Assembly (NCBI GenBank): GCA_030145005.1
Contig: JAQYWJ010000079.1
Location: 1 to 8,919 of the forward strand
Direction: 5' to 3'
Origin: Desulfobacter sp.
Lineage (GTDB): Bacteria; Desulfobacterota; Desulfobacteria; Desulfobacterales; Desulfobacteraceae
DNA: 8,919 bases
Made by a program: the position numbers and the translations under genes. How positions within the stretch are numbered: the stretch's first letter is position 1; each line of letters begins with the position of its first letter. Of this stretch, positions 6,143 through 8,919 are shown in pieces. The notes under the pieces were generated by a model, which saw only the letters and a program-made list of their open reading frames with translations, was not told the origin of the DNA and did not search any database.

Positions 6143-6176
6143 GATCCCAGTCCTGAAAAGGTCTGGGATCTTTTTT
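6143..6176 (+). terminator. Strong intrinsic terminator after hpf
   Basis: GATCCCAG (6143-6150) pairs perfectly with CTGGGATC (6163-6170). Inside, after one T-T mismatch, CCT and AGG pair around a GAAA tetraloop. TTTTTT follows at 6171-6176. This is a textbook Rho-independent terminator ending the hpf transcript. Confidence 0.92.
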
Positions 6177-6207
6177 GCATATATTTAAGTTTTTGCCATA
6201 GGTTTAT

Positions 6208-6333
6208 AACCACGGAAGACACGGAAAGCACTGAAAGTTAGAGTGCAAAGCCCTCAATCTGTACTTTTGGGTGACTGCCAAAGTTAATCAGTAATCAAAC
6301 TCATTTCCGTGTCCTTCCGTGCTTTCCGTGGTT
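6208..6333. repeat. Inverted repeat with CACGGAA units (dispersed intergenic repeat)
   Basis: The left end reads AACCACGGAAGACACGGAAA (from 6208). The right end, on the other strand, reads AACCACGGAAAGCACGGAAG (from 6333). Each end holds two to three CACGGAA-type units about 10 bases apart. The 126-bp segment has no gene. Such CACGGAA repeats are, from general knowledge, common between genes in several bacterial phyla; a MITE-like or REP-like element is inferred. Confidence 0.7.
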
Positions 6334-6367
6334 CAGTCTTTTGGACTCAGTCCTAAATTTGTGAATC

Positions 6368-7408
6368 TTAAGAACCCCGTAAATTTTTTTCAGCCTGGAT
6401 AATGGCCTGCACCCCCCTGTGAAGATCCGCTACAATGGTGTTGGCGCTGATACCTAACCTGCGGGCATTGGAGATGTCAAACACTGCTTTTTCGACAGCG
6501 GTTTTTTCCCCGCCCGTACCCCGGATCTGCAGGTGGTGAACCCTGGTTATGGTTTCAAGAAAAGATGGTTTTTGTTCCAGTTTTTTAAGATGGATATGCA
6601 CACCTGCCCGCATGGCTGTCCCGATATTGGTGGGGCAGGTCGTAAGGAATCCTTTTTTCCGGTCAAAGGCAAAATCAAGTCTATCGCCCAATGCCTTGAT
6701 CATCTGTATCAGCCGGTTAAAAACATTGGTAATATCCCCGCCAGGGGACTGGGCTATGATGCGCAGATGATCTTCCTCATTGACCCATACCCGGATCACG
6801 TTGTCTCGGCTTGTGAATATGCCGCGTCCTAAAGGATAATCCCGGTTTATGCCTGCCGCATCCATGAACCGGTCACCTTTCCGGAAGGCCAGCCCTTTTT
6901 TAAGCAGAGTATTAAACTGTTTTTCATTCAAATCCGTAAAAGCAGTATAGGTGCCGGATAATTTTTCGGGCAAAATTTTGAAGGCGTGTTTTACCGTCTC
7001 TTCCAGGGCCAGTCGCTGATCCGGGGTCATGTTGCCTGAAAAAGGAAATTTGCCCAGGTTTCTTGCCACCCGTATCCGGGATGAGCGTATGAATATCTGT
7101 TCCGGGTCCAGGTCCGGGAGAACCGCTTCCTGCAGGCCGGGCTTATGAGACCAATCCGGATCAAGATGGTGGTAGTCTTCAATGATGGGTAGCAGTACCG
7201 GTGCAAAGCAGTCATAGCTTTCCATATCCCCGGCATAGATGCCAATGCTGGAATCGGGGTTTTCAATGCCGGACCTGATGGCCTGATCAATACTGTATCC
7301 CGACGGGGTGCGGATTTCTTTAAGGTCGTTATAAAATTTAAGGGTCAGGTGTTGTTTTATTTTGGAACGGGAGGAGACGTGAAAAGGCAGTCCCGGCTCA
7401 ACTTTCAT
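6368..7408 (-). CDS. Phosphagen kinase, arginine kinase-like, full length
   Basis: The 346-residue protein is a complete ATP:guanido phosphotransferase with both the N-terminal helical domain and the C-terminal catalytic domain. The enzyme reversibly moves phosphate from ATP to a guanidino compound, buffering ATP in the cytoplasm. The guanidine-specificity loop is SSIGIYAGDMESY (53-65), of arginine-kinase length. Counting from the reactive cysteine C258 in CPTNIGT, residues fall at the same spacing as in Limulus arginine kinase: R111, R113, E212 (VNEEDHLR), R216, R267, R296 and E301 (RGTGGEKT). A Glu at the E301 position favours arginine over creatine. Taurocyamine or another guanidine cannot be excluded. 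It is not McsB, which lacks the N-terminal domain. The ATG overlaps the end of the upstream Cys-protein gene by 11 bp and has no Shine-Dalgarno site, so translational coupling is likely. Eukaryote-like genes of this sort are sporadic in bacteria, suggesting horizontal transfer. Confidence 0.93.
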   Translation of the reverse strand: MKVEPGLPFHVSSRSKIKQHLTLKFYNDLKEIRTPSGYSIDQAIRSGIENPDSSIGIYAGDMESYDCFAPVLLPIIEDYHHLDPDWSHKPGLQEAVLPDLDPEQIFIRSSRIRVARNLGKFPFSGNMTPDQRLALEETVKHAFKILPEKLSGTYTAFTDLNEKQFNTLLKKGLAFRKGDRFMDAAGINRDYPLGRGIFTSRDNVIRVWVNEEDHLRIIAQSPGGDITNVFNRLIQMIKALGDRLDFAFDRKKGFLTTCPTNIGTAMRAGVHIHLKKLEQKPSFLETITRVHHLQIRGTGGEKTAVEKAVFDISNARRLGISANTIVADLHRGVQAIIQAEKNLRGS

Positions 7409-7595
7409 AGCGGGAGGACTGGGAAGATACAGCCCGGGCCAGCCGGGTCTGGATCTGATCTAAAATAATGCAGTCCTTATGGCATTTGGGCAGGTGTTTC
7501 CTGAATTCACAATTGACGCATGGGCTTTGGGTCAGATAGCCTACTTCAAAATCAAATAAATCTCTTTTAACTGCTTGCTTGTCCATATCTTTCAT
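7398..7595 (-). CDS. 65-residue four-cysteine protein upstream of the phosphagen kinase
   Basis: This short protein is unrecognised. Its core has four cysteines, CVNC (26-29) and CHKDC (38-42), in the pattern C-x2-C-x8-C-x3-C, which suits one zinc ion or a redox site. A helix-prone, polar C terminus follows (LDQIQTRLARAVSSQSS). It has no signal peptide or membrane segment. The last codons overlap the kinase start (ATGAAAGTTGA at 7408-7398), so the two are translated as a pair. By analogy only, Firmicutes protein-arginine kinase McsB works with the zinc-binding McsA. No sequence relation to McsA is claimed. The ATG at 7586 (MDKQ) is an alternative start; neither has a clear ribosome site. The gene follows the methyltransferase by 97 bp on the same strand. 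Confidence 0.7.
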   Translation of the reverse strand: MKDMDKQAVKRDLFDFEVGYLTQSPCVNCEFRKHLPKCHKDCIILDQIQTRLARAVSSQSSRYES

Positions 7596-7641
7596 ATATT
7601 CTACGGGTTGAAATGATGGCTTTTATATCATTCTATTTAGG

Positions 7642-7659
7642 CCCGGGTCAATATCCGGG
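7642..7659. other. Short GC hairpin in the 97-bp gap
   Basis: CCCGG (7642-7646) and CCGGG (7655-7659) form a 5-bp GC stem. On the minus strand no T-run follows, so it is not a good intrinsic terminator. It may separate the methyltransferase transcript from the Cys-protein/kinase pair or stabilise an end. Confidence 0.3.
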
Positions 7660-7692
7660 TTACAAAAGCGATTACGAATAATGGGTGACGCC

Positions 7693-8622
7693 TTACACGT
7701 AAACCAACTTTTGGGATAAGACCGAAATATGCTCGGGGCCGATGCCACAGCATCCACCGATCAGCGTAGCGCCCTCCTGAACCCATTTTCGGGCCCAGTT
7801 CAGATATGATGACGGGGTTAAATCAGTACGCATATCGTTGAGTTTTTTGTTTGCCTTTGCATCTTCAGGTTGCGGCGGGAAAGCATTGGCATAGGCGCCA
7901 ATCTCCATATTCCCAACGCCTAAGCGTTCCAACTGACTTTGGGTTACCTTGATGGCCTGACTGATGACTTCGGGTTGGCAGCAGTTAAATAAGACAGCAT
8001 TCACCTTGGCATTGACCATCGCTTTGACCGCATCCGCCACAGATTCTCCGGACCGTAATACTGGTTCACGATTTAAATGTAAATCGTCCAGGGTGAAAGA
8101 GATCCAGAACGGCTTGCTTGACATATCCAGTTGGTCCGTCAAGGACTTGATCCTGAGCGGTTCATCAATCAGGCTCTGGGTTTCACATAGCCATAAATCT
8201 ATATACGGAGAAAGTCCCTCTATTAGAGGGGTTGCAATTTCAACCACCCGCTCCGGTCGGTACAGATCGGCACGGTAGGAGCCAAACAATGGAGGGATGG
8301 AACCTGCAACACGTATGCGGGTTCGGGTTTCGGTTCGGGTTTCATTAACGGCTGCCCGAGCCGTTTTTCCGGCGATAGTTGCCAGTGCCCTGCTCTGTTT
8401 TTTAAATTTTTCTTCACCAATATGAAAAGGGACCAGGGCATAACTGTTGGTTGTTATAACAGATGCGCCGTTTTCAATGAATGCTTTATGGACCGCCTTG
8501 ACAACCCAAGGGGTCTCCATCATGGCCAGTGCTGACCATTCCGGCTGTCTGAACGGTGCGCCCTGCCGTTCCAGTTCCCTGCCAATGCCACCGTCCAGAA
8601 TCGTCACTTTCCCCGTTGCCAC
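7693..8622 (-). CDS. Homocysteine S-methyltransferase family protein (MmuM-like)
   Basis: The 309-residue protein is a zinc-dependent homocysteine S-methyltransferase (PF02574), similar in length to E. coli MmuM. It would pass a methyl group to homocysteine to give methionine in the cytoplasm. The N-terminal ILDGGIGRELER (8-19) is the family start of the TIM barrel. ITTNSY (56-61) and CETQS (146-150) line the pocket. Zinc ligands are expected at C214 in FNCC and at C291-C292 in IGGCCGIGPEHI (288-299). It lacks the cobalamin and folate domains of MetH, so the donor is probably S-methylmethionine, S-adenosylmethionine or another sulfonium or betaine; the sequence does not decide. The start is GTG at 8622, supported by AAGGAG at 8629-8634, six bases upstream. 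It may be co-transcribed with the Cys-protein and kinase genes, 97 bp downstream. Confidence 0.88.
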   Translation of the reverse strand: MATGKVTILDGGIGRELERQGAPFRQPEWSALAMMETPWVVKAVHKAFIENGASVITTNSYALVPFHIGEEKFKKQSRALATIAGKTARAAVNETRTETRTRIRVAGSIPPLFGSYRADLYRPERVVEIATPLIEGLSPYIDLWLCETQSLIDEPLRIKSLTDQLDMSSKPFWISFTLDDLHLNREPVLRSGESVADAVKAMVNAKVNAVLFNCCQPEVISQAIKVTQSQLERLGVGNMEIGAYANAFPPQPEDAKANKKLNDMRTDLTPSSYLNWARKWVQEGATLIGGCCGIGPEHISVLSQKLVYV

Positions 8623-8628
8623 TGCGTG

Positions 8629-8634
8629 CTCCTT
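8629..8634 (-). promoter_or_regulatory. Ribosome binding site fixing the GTG start
   Basis: AAGGAG on the minus strand lies six bases before GTG 8622. It decides for the GTG start of the methyltransferase, since no ATG is present at a suitable place. Confidence 0.8.
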
Positions 8635-8740
8635 ATGGTTTGTTTGACGTTCAATTAATTGGAGAGTAGATTTTATTTCAATTCCGATTAATTAAAGAAT
8701 AGTCTTACCCGTGCAAAAAAAATCAATAAAATATTCTGGC

Positions 8741-8893
8741 TCAGAAGATTCCGGGGAGTTGAATTTCTTTTTTTATTCTGAATACAGTTTGATTATCATA
8801 ACTATTAATAATAGTATAGGCCTCTGAACCCATTATTGGTGGGATTTTGTTTTTGACATAGTCTGCAGTGTAAAATTTGAACTGATCCGCCAA
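8741..8893 (-). pseudogene. Short unassigned ORF, possible gene remnant
   Basis: From TTG 8893 to TGA 8741 a 50-codon frame encodes a protein-like stretch (FKFYTADYVKNKIPPIMGSE near the start, then alternating polar and hydrophobic residues). An in-frame TAA at 8908-8906 closes it upstream. There is no ATG start except internally at 8833 and no clear ribosome site. Composition looks coding rather than random, but I recognise no family. It may be a 3' remnant of a lost or frameshifted gene. The rest of 8623-8919 is A/T-rich with no gene; CCCA/TGGG at 8829-8843 followed by T-rich DNA could be a weak rightward terminator. Confidence 0.3.
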
Positions 8894-8919
8894 ACAATGC
8901 TTCTGTTATTGAAAGCTTT

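Noticed and set aside
6208..6333. CRISPR array
   Set aside because: The repeated words are only about 7-10 bases, adjacent rather than separated by unique spacers, and inverted between the two ends.
6343..6353. GGAC/GTCC hairpin as terminator of the kinase gene
   Set aside because: The stem is only 4 bp, and on the minus strand it is followed by AAAAG rather than a T-run.
6368..7408. McsB protein arginine kinase
   Set aside because: The protein has the N-terminal phosphagen-kinase domain and the guanidine-specificity loop GIYAGDMESY, which McsB lacks. It is a metabolic-type kinase.
8641..8700. Sigma-70 promoter for the methyltransferase (TAAAAT as -10 on the minus strand)
   Set aside because: No acceptable -35 hexamer at 16-18 bases. 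The region is simply A/T-rich.

Overview
The window looks like a chromosomal segment of an anaerobic, probably sulfate-reducing Desulfobacterota (Desulfobacteraceae-like) bacterium. This is an inference from the gene types together: a short ribosome hibernation factor, a TIGR04211-type SH3/anchor protein, a PanP-type decarboxylase, a DisA_N-domain protein and a bacterial phosphagen kinase. No rRNA or tRNA fixes the taxonomy.

Layout. Positions 1-2115 hold a minus-strand pair: a 486-residue protein with a C-terminal DisA_N/diadenylate-cyclase-like domain, followed after 2 bp by a NagZ-type glycoside hydrolase that runs off the left edge. Positions 2116-2676 have no protein gene but are the most structured part of the window. 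A 100-bp inverted-repeat element (2226-2325, MITE-like) is followed by a roughly 320-bp element bounded by two almost identical hairpins (2353-2373 and 2633-2652). Between those hairpins lies what looks like a folded RNA with an H-type pseudoknot and a terminator-like hairpin. The arrangement resembles a stand-alone, ORF-less IS200/IS605-superfamily element with a HEARO/omega-RNA-like transcript. It abuts the start codon of a plus-strand SH3/coiled-coil/membrane-anchor protein (2677-3339). That gene converges on a minus-strand PLP-dependent aspartate/glutamate decarboxylase (3478-5154).

Positions 5155-6176 carry two plus-strand genes, a small HicB-like protein of unknown function and a short HPF/RaiA ribosome hibernation factor. 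They end in a strong intrinsic terminator (6143-6176). A dispersed-type inverted repeat with CACGGAA units (6208-6333) follows. The last block is minus-strand: a homocysteine S-methyltransferase-family gene (8622 to 7693), a 65-residue four-cysteine protein (7595 to 7398), and a full-length phosphagen (arginine-type) kinase overlapping it by 11 bp (7408 to 6368). Positions 8623-8919 hold only a short unassigned ORF, possibly a remnant.

There is no single pathway across the window. The left pair suggests a link between c-di-AMP-type signalling and peptidoglycan recycling. The right block pairs an energy-buffering phosphagen kinase with a putative zinc-binding partner. HPF and the decarboxylase fit stress or starvation physiology and beta-alanine/CoA supply. 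The best candidate for something under-described is the 2336-2676 structured-RNA element; the Cys-protein/phosphagen-kinase pair is second.
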